From Oceanisphaera litoralis (lineage in GTDB: Bacteria > Pseudomonadota > Gammaproteobacteria > Enterobacterales > Aeromonadaceae), in the NCBI RefSeq assembly GCF_016907015.1, contig NZ_JAFBBE010000022.1, positions 1 to 62,354 of the forward strand: a DNA stretch of 62,354 bases. Direction: 5' to 3'. Under the pieces are notes generated by a model. That model saw only the letters and a program-made list of their open reading frames with translations, searched no databases and was not told the origin of the DNA. Shown piece by piece: positions 26,784-36,151 of the stretch (within the stretch, counting starts at the first letter, position 1; every line of letters begins with the position of its first letter). The translations under genes were made by a program, and so were the position numbers.

Positions 26784-27803
26784 TTAGCGGGTGCGCAGCA
26801 TATCCAGCGCCACGTCGACGATCATGTCCTCCTGGCCTCCGACCATGCGTCGCTTGCCCAGCTCCACCAGAATATCGAAAGCCGACAGCCCGTATTTCTG
26901 CGCAGCCGCCTCGGTGTGGCGCAAAAAGCTGGAGTAGACACCGGCATAACCCAGCGCCAGGGTTTCCCGGTCAACCCGCACCGGGCGCTCCTGCAGCGGC
27001 CGCACTATATCCTCGGCGGCATTGATCAGCGCCTTGACGTCGCAGCCGTGATTCAGCCCCATGCGTTCGGCGACGGCAATAAACACCTCCAGCGGCGCGT
27101 TACCGGCCCCGGCGCCCATGCCGGTCAGGCTGGCGTCGATGCGGTTGCAGCCGTGCTCCAGTGCCACCAGGCTGTTGGCCACACCCAGGCTGAGGTTGTG
27201 GTGGGCGTGCATGCCGGTCTCGGTGGCGGGGTCGAGCACCTTCTTCAGGGCCTTGAAACGTTCGGCGATGTCATACATGTTCATCGCACCGCCCGAGTCC
27301 ACCACATAGATGCACTGGGCGCCGTAGCTTTCCATCAGCCGGGCCTGCTCCGCCAGCCCTTCGGGCGTATTCATGTGGCTCATCATCAGAAAACCCACCG
27401 CATTCATGCCCAGTTCACGGGCATACTCGATATGCTGGCGGGACACGTCGGCCTCGGTGCAGTGGGTGGCCACGCGCACGATACGGGCGCCGGCGTCGTA
27501 GGCGGCCTTGAGGTCGTGCACTGTGCCGATGCCGGGCAGCAGCAGGGTCGCCACCTGGGCTTGTTTGAGCTCGCCGGCGACCGCCTCGATCCACTCCAGA
27601 TCCGTGTGGGCGCCAAAGCCGTAGTTGAAACTCGAGCCCTGCAGGCCGTCACCATGAGCGACTTCGATGCTGTCGACGCCGGCGGCATCCAGTGCCCGGG
27701 CAATGGTACGGGCCTGGTCGAGGCTGTACTGGTGGCGCACTGCGTGCATGCCGTCGCGCAGGGTGACATCGGAAACATAAATCTTGCGGGTGGTATCGAT
27801 CAT
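26784..27803 (-). CDS. dmpG: 4-hydroxy-2-oxovalerate aldolase
   Basis: Splits 4-hydroxy-2-oxopentanoate into pyruvate and acetaldehyde, and hands acetaldehyde to DmpF through a channel. The 339-residue length is normal. The metal and substrate site [14 protein letters not shown], and [20 protein letters not shown], are present. The start overlaps the dmpF stop by four bases (ATGA), as expected for a tightly coupled enzyme pair. It is the last gene of the operon; the canonical dmpH and dmpI that should follow are absent. Confidence 0.96.
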   Translation of the reverse strand: MIDTTRKIYVSDVTLRDGMHAVRHQYSLDQARTIARALDAAGVDSIEVAHGDGLQGSSFNYGFGAHTDLEWIEAVAGELKQAQVATLLLPGIGTVHDLKAAYDAGARIVRVATHCTEADVSRQHIEYARELGMNAVGFLMMSHMNTPEGLAEQARLMESYGAQCIYVVDSGGAMNMYDIAERFKALKKVLDPATETGMHAHHNLSLGVANSLVALEHGCNRIDASLTGMGAGAGNAPLEVFIAVAERMGLNHGCDVKALINAAEDIVRPLQERPVRVDRETLALGYAGVYSSFLRHTEAAAQKYGLSAFDILVELGKRRMVGGQEDMIVDVALDMLRTR

Positions 27804-28762
27804 TTCTGCTCTCCTCGCGCGGCCGCCTGGGCCTGGTGACGGCCGGCAAACCGCTCGGCGGCCGACAGCGCAGCGCTGGTCATGATGTCCAGGTTACCGG
27901 CATAGGCCGGCAGGTAATGGGCGGCACCTTCGACTTCGAGGAAGACAGATACCTTGAGCCCCGAGAGACGCCCGAGCCCCGGTATATTCAGCGGGCGTTC
28001 GGCGGTGATGCGTTCGAACTGCACCTCCTGCTTGAGCCGGTAGCCGGGCACGTAGGCCTGCACGGCCCGGGCCATTTCTGCCACCGAGGCCCGAATGGCG
28101 TTTTCGTCGGCCCCTTCCTCCGCCAGGCAGTAGACGGTATCGCGCATCATCAACGGCGGCTCGGCCGGGTTGAGGACGATAATCGCCTTGCCCTGCCGGG
28201 CACCGCCCACCTCGACGATGGCGCGGGAGGTGGTCTCGGTGAACTCGTCGATATTGGCGCGGGTGCCGGGGCCGGCCGATTTGCTGGCGATGGAGGCGAC
28301 GATTTCGGCGTAGTGCACCTTCGCCACCTGGGATACAGCGCGCACCATGGGAATGGTGGCCTGGCCGCCGCAGGTCACCATGTTGATGTTGGGGGCGTTC
28401 AGGTGTTGTTCCAGATTGACCACGGGAACCACATAGGGGCCGATGGCCGCCGGCGTCAAGTCGATCACCTGCACGCCATGGGCCTGCAGTTTTTCGTTGT
28501 GGCGGGCGTGGGCGCCGGCCGAAGTGGCATCGAAGACGATGCGGATATCCTTGAAGTTGGGCAGGGCCAGCAGCCCGTCGATGCCCTCGGCGGTTGTCGG
28601 CACGCCCAGGCGGGCGGCCCGGGCCAGGCCGTCGGAGGCCGGGTCTATGCCCACCATGGCGCCCATTTCCAGGTATTGGGCATGGCGCATGATCTTGATC
28701 ATCAGATCGGTGCCGATGTTGCCCGAGCCAATGATGGCAACGGGAATGCGTGCTTGTTTCAT
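27800..28762 (-). CDS. dmpF: Acetaldehyde dehydrogenase (acylating)
   Basis: Oxidises acetaldehyde to acetyl-CoA with NAD and CoA. The 320 residues carry the Rossmann motif [12 protein letters not shown], the catalytic Cys in [10 protein letters not shown], and [13 protein letters not shown]. It forms a complex with DmpG, the next gene. The start is three bases after the dmpE stop, with a ggag ribosome site inside the dmpE end. Confidence 0.96.
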   Translation of the reverse strand: MKQARIPVAIIGSGNIGTDLMIKIMRHAQYLEMGAMVGIDPASDGLARAARLGVPTTAEGIDGLLALPNFKDIRIVFDATSAGAHARHNEKLQAHGVQVIDLTPAAIGPYVVPVVNLEQHLNAPNINMVTCGGQATIPMVRAVSQVAKVHYAEIVASIASKSAGPGTRANIDEFTETTSRAIVEVGGARQGKAIIVLNPAEPPLMMRDTVYCLAEEGADENAIRASVAEMARAVQAYVPGYRLKQEVQFERITAERPLNIPGLGRLSGLKVSVFLEVEGAAHYLPAYAGNLDIMTSAALSAAERFAGRHQAQAAARGEQK

Positions 28763-28765
28763 GTG

Positions 28766-29569
28766 TCAGCTCTCCAGAGTTGAGAAACGGGTGCGGACAC
28801 GACCCAGCCCCTCGATGTCAGCGTGATAGGTGGCGCCGGCGCGTACCGCCTGCATCGGGCCCAGGGCCCCGGTCAGCAGTATGTCGCCTGCCTGCAGCGG
28901 GGTGCCGAGCTGCACCATGCGATCGGCGAGCCAGCAGGCGGCGTTCAATGGGTTGCCCAGGCAGGCACTGCCCTGGCCCCGGGAAACTTCGGTGCCGTTT
29001 TCGGTCAGGCGCATGGTGCAGTCGACTAGGTCGAAGCGGCTGAGCGACACCGGTCGGCTGCCGAGCACGAACAGGCCACAGGAGGCGTTGTCGGCAATGG
29101 TGTCGGTCAGGCCGATGTTCCAGTCGGCGATGCGGCTGTCGACGATCTCCAGCGCCGGCAGGGCGTAGGCGGTGGCGCCGATCAAATCGGCAACGGTGTG
29201 GCGTTCGCAGCTCAGGTCACGCTCCAGCACCAGCACGATTTCCGCCTCCACTTTCGGCTGCAGCAGCCGACTCAGGGGGATTTCCTCGTTGTCGCCACAG
29301 GCCATGTCGGCGAACAGGCAGCCATAGTCGGGGGAGTCGACGCCGAGCTGGCGCTGCACCGCCACCGAGGTCAGGCCTATCTTGCGGCCCACGATGCGGG
29401 CACCGGCATCGAGCCGACGCTGCACATTGGACTGCTGAATGCGGTAGGCCGCCTCGATGGCGTCGCCCTGGTGCAGGCGGATGTCTTCACGCAGGGGCGC
29501 GCAGGGCTGGCGCTTGCGCTCGGCGTCCACCAGGCGCTCGGCCAGGTATTCCAGATGGGATAATGTCAT
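28766..29569 (-). CDS. dmpE: 2-oxopent-4-enoate hydratase
   Basis: Adds water to 2-hydroxypenta-2,4-dienoate to give 4-hydroxy-2-oxopentanoate. The 267-residue length fits the family (about 260). Typical features are GRKIGLTS, the metal-binding acidic site VEAEIVLVLERDL, and LPALEIVDSRI. Similarity to 4-oxalocrotonate decarboxylase (DmpH) is expected since they share a fold, but its place between dmpD and dmpF favours DmpE. Confidence 0.92.
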   Translation of the reverse strand: MTLSHLEYLAERLVDAERKRQPCAPLREDIRLHQGDAIEAAYRIQQSNVQRRLDAGARIVGRKIGLTSVAVQRQLGVDSPDYGCLFADMACGDNEEIPLSRLLQPKVEAEIVLVLERDLSCERHTVADLIGATAYALPALEIVDSRIADWNIGLTDTIADNASCGLFVLGSRPVSLSRFDLVDCTMRLTENGTEVSRGQGSACLGNPLNAACWLADRMVQLGTPLQAGDILLTGALGPMQAVRAGATYHADIEGLGRVRTRFSTLES

Positions 29570-29615
29570 TGGGTTGTCCTGTATGCGGGGCCGCGAGGCC
29601 CCGGTTCATGTTCCG

Positions 29616-30446
29616 TCACTCCGCGAGGAAGTCACTCACCAGGCGGCGAAAGCGCTCGGCGTGCTCGATCTGCGCCCAGTGGCCGCACTCGCCGAACACA
29701 TGCAACTGTGCATGCGTCAGCCAGTCGAGCAGAGTCAGCGAGTTTTGCAGCGGAATGACCTGGTCGTCACGGCCGTGGATGATCAGGGTCTCGTGCTGCA
29801 GGGCGCGGATATCTGCCTCCGGGCTGGTCAGGGCATCGACTCCAGCCTGGCGCGGCGCCGGAAACATGGCCGAGAAGGACTCCTGAAAGCCCGGGCGGAT
29901 GCTCGCCTGATAGCGCAATTCGGCCAGTTCGTCGGTCACCAGTTCCCGGCTATGGGCAAAGACGTCGAGCAGCCCGCGCATGTTGTCCAGCGAAGGGGTA
30001 TAGCCCCAGACGGCGTCCAGTCCGGGGGTGATGTCGAAGGGCACGCCCACGCTGCCCATCAGCACCAGCCGGCGCACACGGTGCGGGTAGGCGATGGCGA
30101 AGGCCAGGGCGATACTGCCGCCGAAGGAGTTGCCGACCAGGTCAACCTGTGGCAAATCCAGGGTGTCGAGCAGATCGAGCAGCTGGCGTACCCAGACGTC
30201 CTTGCCGTAGGTGATGCCATCGGGGCGTTCGGTATAGCCAAATCCAACCATGTCGGGGGCGATCACCCGCCGCTCCCTGGCCAGCTCGGGCATAAGCAGC
30301 CGCCAGTTGGCCCAGGCGGTGACGCCGGGGCCGGAGCCGTGGATCAGCACCACGGGATCCCCCGTGCCGAGGTCGTGACAATTGGTGGCGATATTGCCGG
30401 CCTGAATGCTGCGGCCCAGTTCCGGATTGTTGCTCATCATGTTCAT
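29616..30446 (-). CDS. dmpD: 2-hydroxymuconic semialdehyde hydrolase
   Basis: An alpha/beta hydrolase that cleaves 2-hydroxymuconic semialdehyde to formate and 2-hydroxypentadienoate. The 276-residue protein has the oxyanion motif IHGSGPGVTAWANW, the nucleophile in GNSFGGS, Asp in IHGRDD and His in ECGHWAQIE. I chose ATG 30446 since ggaga lies seven bases before it; the ATG at 30458 has no site. A tract of ten A/T pairs separates it from dmpB, where dmpC normally sits. Confidence 0.93.
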   Translation of the reverse strand: MNMMSNNPELGRSIQAGNIATNCHDLGTGDPVVLIHGSGPGVTAWANWRLLMPELARERRVIAPDMVGFGYTERPDGITYGKDVWVRQLLDLLDTLDLPQVDLVGNSFGGSIALAFAIAYPHRVRRLVLMGSVGVPFDITPGLDAVWGYTPSLDNMRGLLDVFAHSRELVTDELAELRYQASIRPGFQESFSAMFPAPRQAGVDALTSPEADIRALQHETLIIHGRDDQVIPLQNSLTLLDWLTHAQLHVFGECGHWAQIEHAERFRRLVSDFLAE

Positions 30447-30487
30447 GGGTTTCTCCATTAGGTGGTTAAAAAAAAAAGCGAGTTGAC

Positions 30488-31408
30488 TCAGGTCACGACG
30501 GTGAGGAAGGTTTCGTTAAGCTTGCGTTCGGTGAAGAACAGGGCCTTGGGCATTTCATCGACGGTCCAGGTCAGTGTCGGGCGGTCCGGGTACCAGATGT
30601 AGCCGCCGCTGAAGACTTCGTTGCGGTTGCCGGACGGATCGAAGAAGTAGAGGGTTTCACCCCGGGTGATGCCGTGGCGGGTGGGTCCCACTTCGTGGGG
30701 CACGTCGTTGCTGGCGATAATATCGGCCGCATCCAGCACCTGGGCCCAGGAGTCGACGAAGAACGACATGTGATGCAGCTTGCCCTTGACCGGTCCCTGA
30801 ATGAAGGCCACATCGTGCGGCTTGGTGCTGCAGCTCAGAAACACAGCCCGCTTCTCGTCGCCGTCCACCACCTGCTCGGTCAGATCGAAGCCCAGCACCT
30901 CGGTAAACAGCCGGTAGCTGCCTTCCACGTCGTCGCCGATCAGCGCGCAGTGGTCGAAGCGGCTGGGGTGGATGCCCTTGAGATCATCTGCCCGTATGCC
31001 GGGGTTGGTAGTCGGCATGCCGTTGCCATACAGCCCCTTGTGCGCATACAACTCGAACACATGGCCGGTGGGTGCGGTGAAGCGCAGCCGTTCACCGGTA
31101 AAGGGGTGCTCGCCGGCGGAAACCCATTCAACATCCAGCCCGAACTCGGTGATGGCCTTCGCCAGATCATGAAGGGTGGTTTCGTCCTCGACCTTGAAGG
31201 CCATGTAATCCATGCCCGGGGCGTCGGCTTCGCGCAGCACCAGGCTATGATGGTCATGCTCGTCCCAGGCCTTGAGAAAGACTCGTCCCTGCTCGTCCCG
31301 GGCGGTTTCCACCATGCCCAGCACCTTGACGTAGTGCGTGATTGCGGCACCCAGATCCATGACCCGGATGGCAATATGTCCCGGACGAAGCACTGTTTTC
31401 ATACCCAT
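30488..31408 (-). CDS. dmpB: Catechol 2,3-dioxygenase
   Basis: An extradiol dioxygenase that opens catechol next to its hydroxyls to give 2-hydroxymuconic semialdehyde. The length of 306 residues fits XylE/DmpB (307). The Fe(II) ligands are visible: His in FDHCALIGDD, His in LHHMSFFVD and Glu in NRNEVFSGGY. Of several Met codons at the start I prefer 31408, eight bases after agagg. It follows the ferredoxin gene dmpQ, which reactivates this enzyme by reducing its iron. Confidence 0.94.
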   Translation of the reverse strand: MGMKTVLRPGHIAIRVMDLGAAITHYVKVLGMVETARDEQGRVFLKAWDEHDHHSLVLREADAPGMDYMAFKVEDETTLHDLAKAITEFGLDVEWVSAGEHPFTGERLRFTAPTGHVFELYAHKGLYGNGMPTTNPGIRADDLKGIHPSRFDHCALIGDDVEGSYRLFTEVLGFDLTEQVVDGDEKRAVFLSCSTKPHDVAFIQGPVKGKLHHMSFFVDSWAQVLDAADIIASNDVPHEVGPTRHGITRGETLYFFDPSGNRNEVFSGGYIWYPDRPTLTWTVDEMPKALFFTERKLNETFLTVVT

Positions 31409-31413
31409 AATCA

Positions 31414-31731
31414 TCACCTCTTGTTGTTGTTTTCGGAGGAACGTTTAAGCCCCTTTCGCCCAAGTACCGCAATGGCCAGATCGGTTTTCGGATACAGCCT
31501 GCACGCCAGGGCAATGCCGGCATCTTCATCGGACTCGCTGACCTGCTCGCGGCTCATGCGCGTACAGTGATAACGGCCACTCAGCACCTGCACCCGGCAC
31601 ACCCCGCAGCCGCCACCCCGGCAGCCCAACGGAATCCCCTTGCAAGCCAGTCGCTGCATGCCCTCAAGGAGGTTGCGCTGGTCATCGCAGTGAAACTGTT
31701 CATCAGAGCCCTCTAGTCGGATCAAAGGCAT
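31414..31731 (-). CDS. dmpQ: Plant-type ferredoxin DmpQ/XylT
   Basis: A 105-residue 2Fe-2S ferredoxin that keeps catechol 2,3-dioxygenase active by reducing oxidised iron. The cluster ligands are in GCRGGGCGVC, with the fourth Cys in LACRLYP. The ATG at 31731 has a ggaga site and lies ten bases behind dmpP. The stop comes a few bases before dmpB, showing translational coupling. Confidence 0.92.
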   Translation of the reverse strand: MPLIRLEGSDEQFHCDDQRNLLEGMQRLACKGIPLGCRGGGCGVCRVQVLSGRYHCTRMSREQVSESDEDAGIALACRLYPKTDLAIAVLGRKGLKRSSENNNKR

Positions 31732-31741
31732 GGTGATCTCC

Positions 31742-32806
31742 CTAGATGTTGCGGAACAAGGGGCTGCGGGTGGCCTGGTTGGCGGCATCCGCGGCACTGA
31801 TAAATTTCTCCATGTGGATGTCGCGTTCGAACAGGCGGCCACGTATCAGGCTGCGGATCGACGCCTCTATCATCGGCGGCGGGCCGCACAGGTAGGCCTT
31901 GTGGTTGTGGAAGCCATCGGCATAGGTGCGCTCCGCCGCCTCGTGAGCGAAGCCCCGCTCGCCTGCCCAGTTGCTGTTATCGGGCTCGTCGGAGAGCACC
32001 GGCAGATAGCGGAACTGCGCATGTTCGCGGGCCAGCTGCTCGAACAGTTCGACGTAATACAGTTCGTCGCGGTTGCGCGCCCCATGGAACAGGGTGATGG
32101 GACGCGGGTCGCCGGCCTCCAGCAATTCGAGGATCATCGACTTGGGGCTGGACAGCCCGGAGCCGCCGGCAATGAATATCACCGGGTTGGGATCCGAATG
32201 GCGGGTGAAGAAGCGGCCCAGGGGCCCGCTGAAGGTCAGCTTCTGGCCGGTTTCCAGCGCTTCGTGCAACCAGGTGGTGACGGCGCCGCCCGGCACCTTG
32301 CGCACATTCAGTTCGATCAGGTTCGACTGGGACGGCGCGCTGGCGATGGAGAAGGCTCGGGGTTCGGCCACGCCGGGTACATACAGGTTGATGTACTGGC
32401 CGGCCTGGAATGCGATCTCCGCGTTGTCGACCCTGAGGAAGATGCCGCGAATGGTGGGCGTGAGCTCGACGATGGATTCCACCGTCGCCTCGAAGTCGCG
32501 CAGCGGAATGACTTTCGCGTCCGGGTCTTCGTCGATGTCCACCTCTATGATCAGATCCGACTGGGGCACGGCACAGCAGGCCAGCGCCTTGCCCTCGCTG
32601 CGTTCCATATCCATCAACGCGAAGGGCGACGCCTCGCCGAGGTCCACCTCGCCCTCCGACACCTGTACCTTGCAGGTGCCGCAGAGACCGTGGCCGCAGG
32701 CATGGGGCAGCCAGATACCGGCGCGCAGCGCGGCGTCGAGCAGGGTCTGCTCTTCCTCCACCTCGATCACCTGGCCGAGGGGTTCGATCGTCAGTTCGTA
32801 ACTCAT
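31742..32806 (-). CDS. dmpP: Phenol hydroxylase P5, ferredoxin reductase
   Basis: Carries electrons from NADH through FAD and a 2Fe-2S centre to the oxygenase. The 354 residues contain the iron-sulfur loop CGHGLCGTC (about 37-45) with the fourth Cys in LACCAVPQ, the FAD motif RAFSIASAP, the NAD motif AGGSGLSSPKSM and YLCGPPPM near the end. The order ferredoxin-FAD-NAD is the usual one. Confidence 0.96.
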   Translation of the reverse strand: MSYELTIEPLGQVIEVEEEQTLLDAALRAGIWLPHACGHGLCGTCKVQVSEGEVDLGEASPFALMDMERSEGKALACCAVPQSDLIIEVDIDEDPDAKVIPLRDFEATVESIVELTPTIRGIFLRVDNAEIAFQAGQYINLYVPGVAEPRAFSIASAPSQSNLIELNVRKVPGGAVTTWLHEALETGQKLTFSGPLGRFFTRHSDPNPVIFIAGGSGLSSPKSMILELLEAGDPRPITLFHGARNRDELYYVELFEQLAREHAQFRYLPVLSDEPDNSNWAGERGFAHEAAERTYADGFHNHKAYLCGPPPMIEASIRSLIRGRLFERDIHMEKFISAADAANQATRSPLFRNI

Positions 32807-32816
32807 GGCAGCCTCC

Positions 32817-33167
32817 TCAAATTCCGTTCAGATCCGGTGTGTGCAGGGTGAGGAAGGCCTTGTGGCCTACGCCCAGGCTGGCAAAGGTCGCGCCGGGTTC
32901 GATATGCAGTGGCCGGCGCTCGAAGCGCCACCGGGCCTGCTGCCAGTCGATGGCCGGCCAGTCGGAGTGGGAGGCGAAGGCGCTCTGCTGCAGGGTGCTG
33001 TCGATAAAATCGGCAAAGGCTTGTTCCGGGTCGACCAGCACCGCGATGGGGGCGCTGATGCTCAGGTGGCCGCTCCATTCGACAAAGAGTAATTGCTGAC
33101 CGTTGAATTGATCCGCGGCGTCGCGCACGGCACCACGGTAATCGGGTTTCAGGGCTACTACAGGCAT
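32817..33167 (-). CDS. dmpO: Phenol hydroxylase P4 subunit
   Basis: The small subunit (116 residues) of the (alpha beta gamma)2 oxygenase. It starts MPVVALKPDYRGAVRDAADQ and contains LLFVEWSGHL, features of the phenol hydroxylase gamma chain. It has no cofactor of its own and stabilises the DmpN-DmpL complex. It lies ten bases before dmpP. Confidence 0.93.
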   Translation of the reverse strand: MPVVALKPDYRGAVRDAADQFNGQQLLFVEWSGHLSISAPIAVLVDPEQAFADFIDSTLQQSAFASHSDWPAIDWQQARWRFERRPLHIEPGATFASLGVGHKAFLTLHTPDLNGI

Positions 33168-33250
33168 ACGATTCTCCTTGGCAGCGCCCGCCGGCGCCGC
33201 CTTGTTGCTGTTTCAGTCATGGTTTAAACGGGTCTTGAATGACGCTGGCG

Positions 33251-34792
33251 TCAGTCCTGCGCTCGGGGCACCGCTTCCTGGCCTTTCCAGGACGCCCAGT
33301 TGCGCGCGTCTTCCGATGTCTCGAAGGGCCCGGTATCGACACCTGGTTCCAGGTGCGACCAGCGAACCACGTCCTCGATCTCCGGACCGCCGGCCTTGCC
33401 CTTGAGGATCTGCTGTACCGGCAACCAGGCCTGGACGTATTTTTCCGGCTCGTCGTCGAAGATGTCCTTGCAGCCGTCGGAGCAGAACTGATAGCGCTCG
33501 CCCTGGTACAGGCTTTCACGTTGGCTGCGGGTCTGCGGGTCGCCCGGCTCGGTGAAGATCATGGGGAGCTGGCAGGTCTGACACAGGCAGGGCAGGCTGG
33601 TGTTGAGCCAGCGTTTACCGGCGTCTTCCTGTTGCTTCCAGTGCTCATAACGCGGACGGTAGGTTTGCTCGAAGCTGTTCGGATACTGTTCGGCAAGCCA
33701 GGCCATCTCTTCTTCCTTCGGCAGCCAGGCATGCACACCCGTGCCCCAGCAGTACTGATAAAACATGCTCCAGGCCTGGTGAGTGATGTGATCCTTTTCC
33801 TTGACCGTATCTTCCCAGTACTTGGGCTTGCGGATGCCATAGCGTTCGAGATCGGCGAACAGGGCGCCGCCGCTTTGCTCGAAGTAGATCTCCCAGCCTT
33901 CGCGCCAGGACATGATTTTCTTCGGCAGCATGTAGTCCATCATCATGCCGACCAGGGTCAGCAGGCGGTAGCCGCGCCAGAACCACTTGTCGATCCATTT
34001 CTGCACTATCGGCACGTTGTCCGGGTCCTGCTCCAGGATGAACTTGATCGCCTCGAGCCCCAGGGTCATGTGGCGCGCCTCGTCGGACTGGGCGGAGAAG
34101 CCGAAGGTCACGGTGGCCATGTCGCCGTTGTAGGCGGCGCCGGACATGAACGGCATGAACAGCAGGTTGGTCAGCACGTATTCGAAGGAGAACGAAATCG
34201 ATACCAGGTATTCGAATGGTCCCGCTGACATGGCATCGTTAACGAACGACTTGGGCACCGAGAGGTACCAGAGGCGATCGAAATTCTGCGGCCAGGAATG
34301 GAAACCGTTGAAATAGCGGTTGTAGTGGCTGAGGGTGTGCACCTGGGTCTGGCAGTGACGTAATTCGTCAATCGACTGCATCTGGCAGGCTATGCGGGGT
34401 CCGACACCGCGAAACTGCCGGCCGGCCATGGCGAAACCACGATGGGCGTTGTACTCGATCGGGGTGACCGCGGTCAGGAACAGCTTGATGGCGTTGACGT
34501 AACGCGCATCGCTGACATTCAGGTGGCCGTTGTTCTGCGAGAAGGCGTCGATGATGGCGTAGAGCTTGCGCTCCTTCTCGGACTGGTATTTCCAGTAGGC
34601 ATCCATGGTCAGGCGGAAGGGATCTTCCCACTTTTCCCAATCGTGGATCTTGATGCCCTCGAACTGATCGAAAGGAAACACCTCGTCCATCGAAACATAG
34701 CTGGTTTCCCAGCCCAGCCCGCGGGTCATCATGCCGTACTTGTCCTTCAGACTGAGCTTGCGTGCGGCGGTGGAAGTGGCTTGCGAGTTCAT
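33251..34792 (-). CDS. dmpN: Phenol hydroxylase P3, diiron oxygenase subunit
   Basis: The catalytic subunit that hydroxylates phenol to catechol at a diiron centre. The 513-residue length is normal. The iron ligands are visible as two ExxH motifs, DELRHCQTQ and DEARHMTLG, with Glu in PIEYNAHRGF and in SFSFEYVLTN. Near the C-terminus a YHS-type metal domain (YQFCSDGCKDIFDDEPEKY) is present, as in other phenol hydroxylases. The ATG lies 43 bases after dmpM. Confidence 0.96.
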   Translation of the reverse strand: MNSQATSTAARKLSLKDKYGMMTRGLGWETSYVSMDEVFPFDQFEGIKIHDWEKWEDPFRLTMDAYWKYQSEKERKLYAIIDAFSQNNGHLNVSDARYVNAIKLFLTAVTPIEYNAHRGFAMAGRQFRGVGPRIACQMQSIDELRHCQTQVHTLSHYNRYFNGFHSWPQNFDRLWYLSVPKSFVNDAMSAGPFEYLVSISFSFEYVLTNLLFMPFMSGAAYNGDMATVTFGFSAQSDEARHMTLGLEAIKFILEQDPDNVPIVQKWIDKWFWRGYRLLTLVGMMMDYMLPKKIMSWREGWEIYFEQSGGALFADLERYGIRKPKYWEDTVKEKDHITHQAWSMFYQYCWGTGVHAWLPKEEEMAWLAEQYPNSFEQTYRPRYEHWKQQEDAGKRWLNTSLPCLCQTCQLPMIFTEPGDPQTRSQRESLYQGERYQFCSDGCKDIFDDEPEKYVQAWLPVQQILKGKAGGPEIEDVVRWSHLEPGVDTGPFETSEDARNWASWKGQEAVPRAQD

Positions 34793-34835
34793 GGTCTATC
34801 TCCGTTGTCGTTCTTGTGCAATGACAGGCATTCGC

Positions 34836-35108
34836 TCAGCGAAACCAGCCCACGGTAAAGCTATCTTCGGTTTCGTCGATGTTGCCCGAGATGCTGATCA
34901 GGTTGATCTGTATCTCCTGCAGATCCCAGGAACGGCCGAGCATCTCTTCGACCGACTCCCGGCGGATCACCAGCTGATCCGGGGCGTCGATCTTGACCAT
35001 CGCTGGCAGGTACTGAATGCTGGCGTGCGGGTTGTCCTGTTCGATGGCCTCAATGATTGGCCGGGTATCGTCGTTGGCCTGAAAGGCGATAAAAACGTTG
35101 TTGCTCAT
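34836..35108 (-). CDS. dmpM: Phenol hydroxylase P2, effector protein
   Basis: A 90-residue cofactor-free regulatory protein that binds the oxygenase and couples electron flow to hydroxylation. It begins MSNNVFIAFQANDDTRPIIE and contains YLPAMVKIDAPDQLVI, typical of DmpM/MmoB proteins. Its start overlaps the dmpL stop by four bases (ATGA). Confidence 0.94.
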   Translation of the reverse strand: MSNNVFIAFQANDDTRPIIEAIEQDNPHASIQYLPAMVKIDAPDQLVIRRESVEEMLGRSWDLQEIQINLISISGNIDETEDSFTVGWFR

Positions 35109-36109
35109 GCGGTTTTTTCCTCCATCGACAGGCCTATTTTGGTCAGACGCTGCGCGAACGCGGCATCGAACTGTTCCAGATCCCGAGCATCGCCGCCCGA
35201 CTCGGCAATCAACACCCCCACGGCTTCACGGGCCGGGCCCTGCCAGGTCTCGATCCAGCGGCTTAACAGCTCGCGGTTGGCGTCGGACTCCGCGGCCACG
35301 GTTTTCAGCACCGAGTTCACCCAGGGCTGGGTCTCGTTGAACCACTCGCTCATGAAGGCCGTGAGCATGCCCATGGTCGGTGCCCCCTTGGCGACCAGCT
35401 CGCGGTCGACGATCTGCTTCGCCAGCGGATAGAGGTAACCATCAAACACCAGGTTTTGCGCCACGAAGAGTTCAAACCAGTCCTTGACCACAAACATGCG
35501 CTCGACGCCTTGGCGCAAGGGCTGCCAGCAAGGCGCCTCCAGCCACTCCTGCCTGGCCTGCTCCAGTGAGCTGCCCTGGTTGCCATCCAGCAGCAGGCCG
35601 ATGCGCGTCAGGTACTGGGCCGAGCCAAGGCGGTCCATGGTGGCGAACATGGTGGCGTTGGTCAGGGTGGCGCCATAGCCGTAACCGGTGATGAAGCTGT
35701 TGTTCATGTTGGCGCCCCACTCGTAATGGCGCAGTGGCACCAGTAGCTTGAGGGCAGCGGTCAGGGTGTCGGCCGGCATGCTGGCCAGCAGACCGTTCTT
35801 GTCGACGAAGGTGAAATTACTCTCCAGCACTTCCTGCTGGCGGGCACGGATCTGGGTGTAGGTGCCGTAATAGAGTTGGCGCGGATCCTTGAGCTGGTAC
35901 CAGTCCTGCATGGTGATGGCCGTGCGGGTACTGTCGTAAATGTCGTGTTCTGGCTGCCACAGCGGCCGGTAATGGAAGTTGATTTCCTCCTGAATATCGT
36001 AACTGGCCTCCTGATAACGGGACGCCGGCTTGTCGCCAAATCGCTTTTGCACATAGGCATAGGTGCTGCGTATGGGTTTGACGGACGATGTCTTGATATC
36101 GATCTGCAT
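35105..36109 (-). CDS. dmpL: Phenol hydroxylase P1, beta subunit
   Basis: A 334-residue ferritin-like subunit that pairs with DmpN but has lost its iron. It carries TRTAITMQDWYQLKDPRQLY and YEWGANMNNSFITGYGYG, as in other phenol hydroxylase beta chains. It is translationally coupled to dmpM and follows dmpK after 42 bases. Confidence 0.94.
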   Translation of the reverse strand: MQIDIKTSSVKPIRSTYAYVQKRFGDKPASRYQEASYDIQEEINFHYRPLWQPEHDIYDSTRTAITMQDWYQLKDPRQLYYGTYTQIRARQQEVLESNFTFVDKNGLLASMPADTLTAALKLLVPLRHYEWGANMNNSFITGYGYGATLTNATMFATMDRLGSAQYLTRIGLLLDGNQGSSLEQARQEWLEAPCWQPLRQGVERMFVVKDWFELFVAQNLVFDGYLYPLAKQIVDRELVAKGAPTMGMLTAFMSEWFNETQPWVNSVLKTVAAESDANRELLSRWIETWQGPAREAVGVLIAESGGDARDLEQFDAAFAQRLTKIGLSMEEKTA

Positions 36110-36151
36110 GTATAAAACCTTCCTTGTTGCTTTATGTAACGTTGGACGAAA

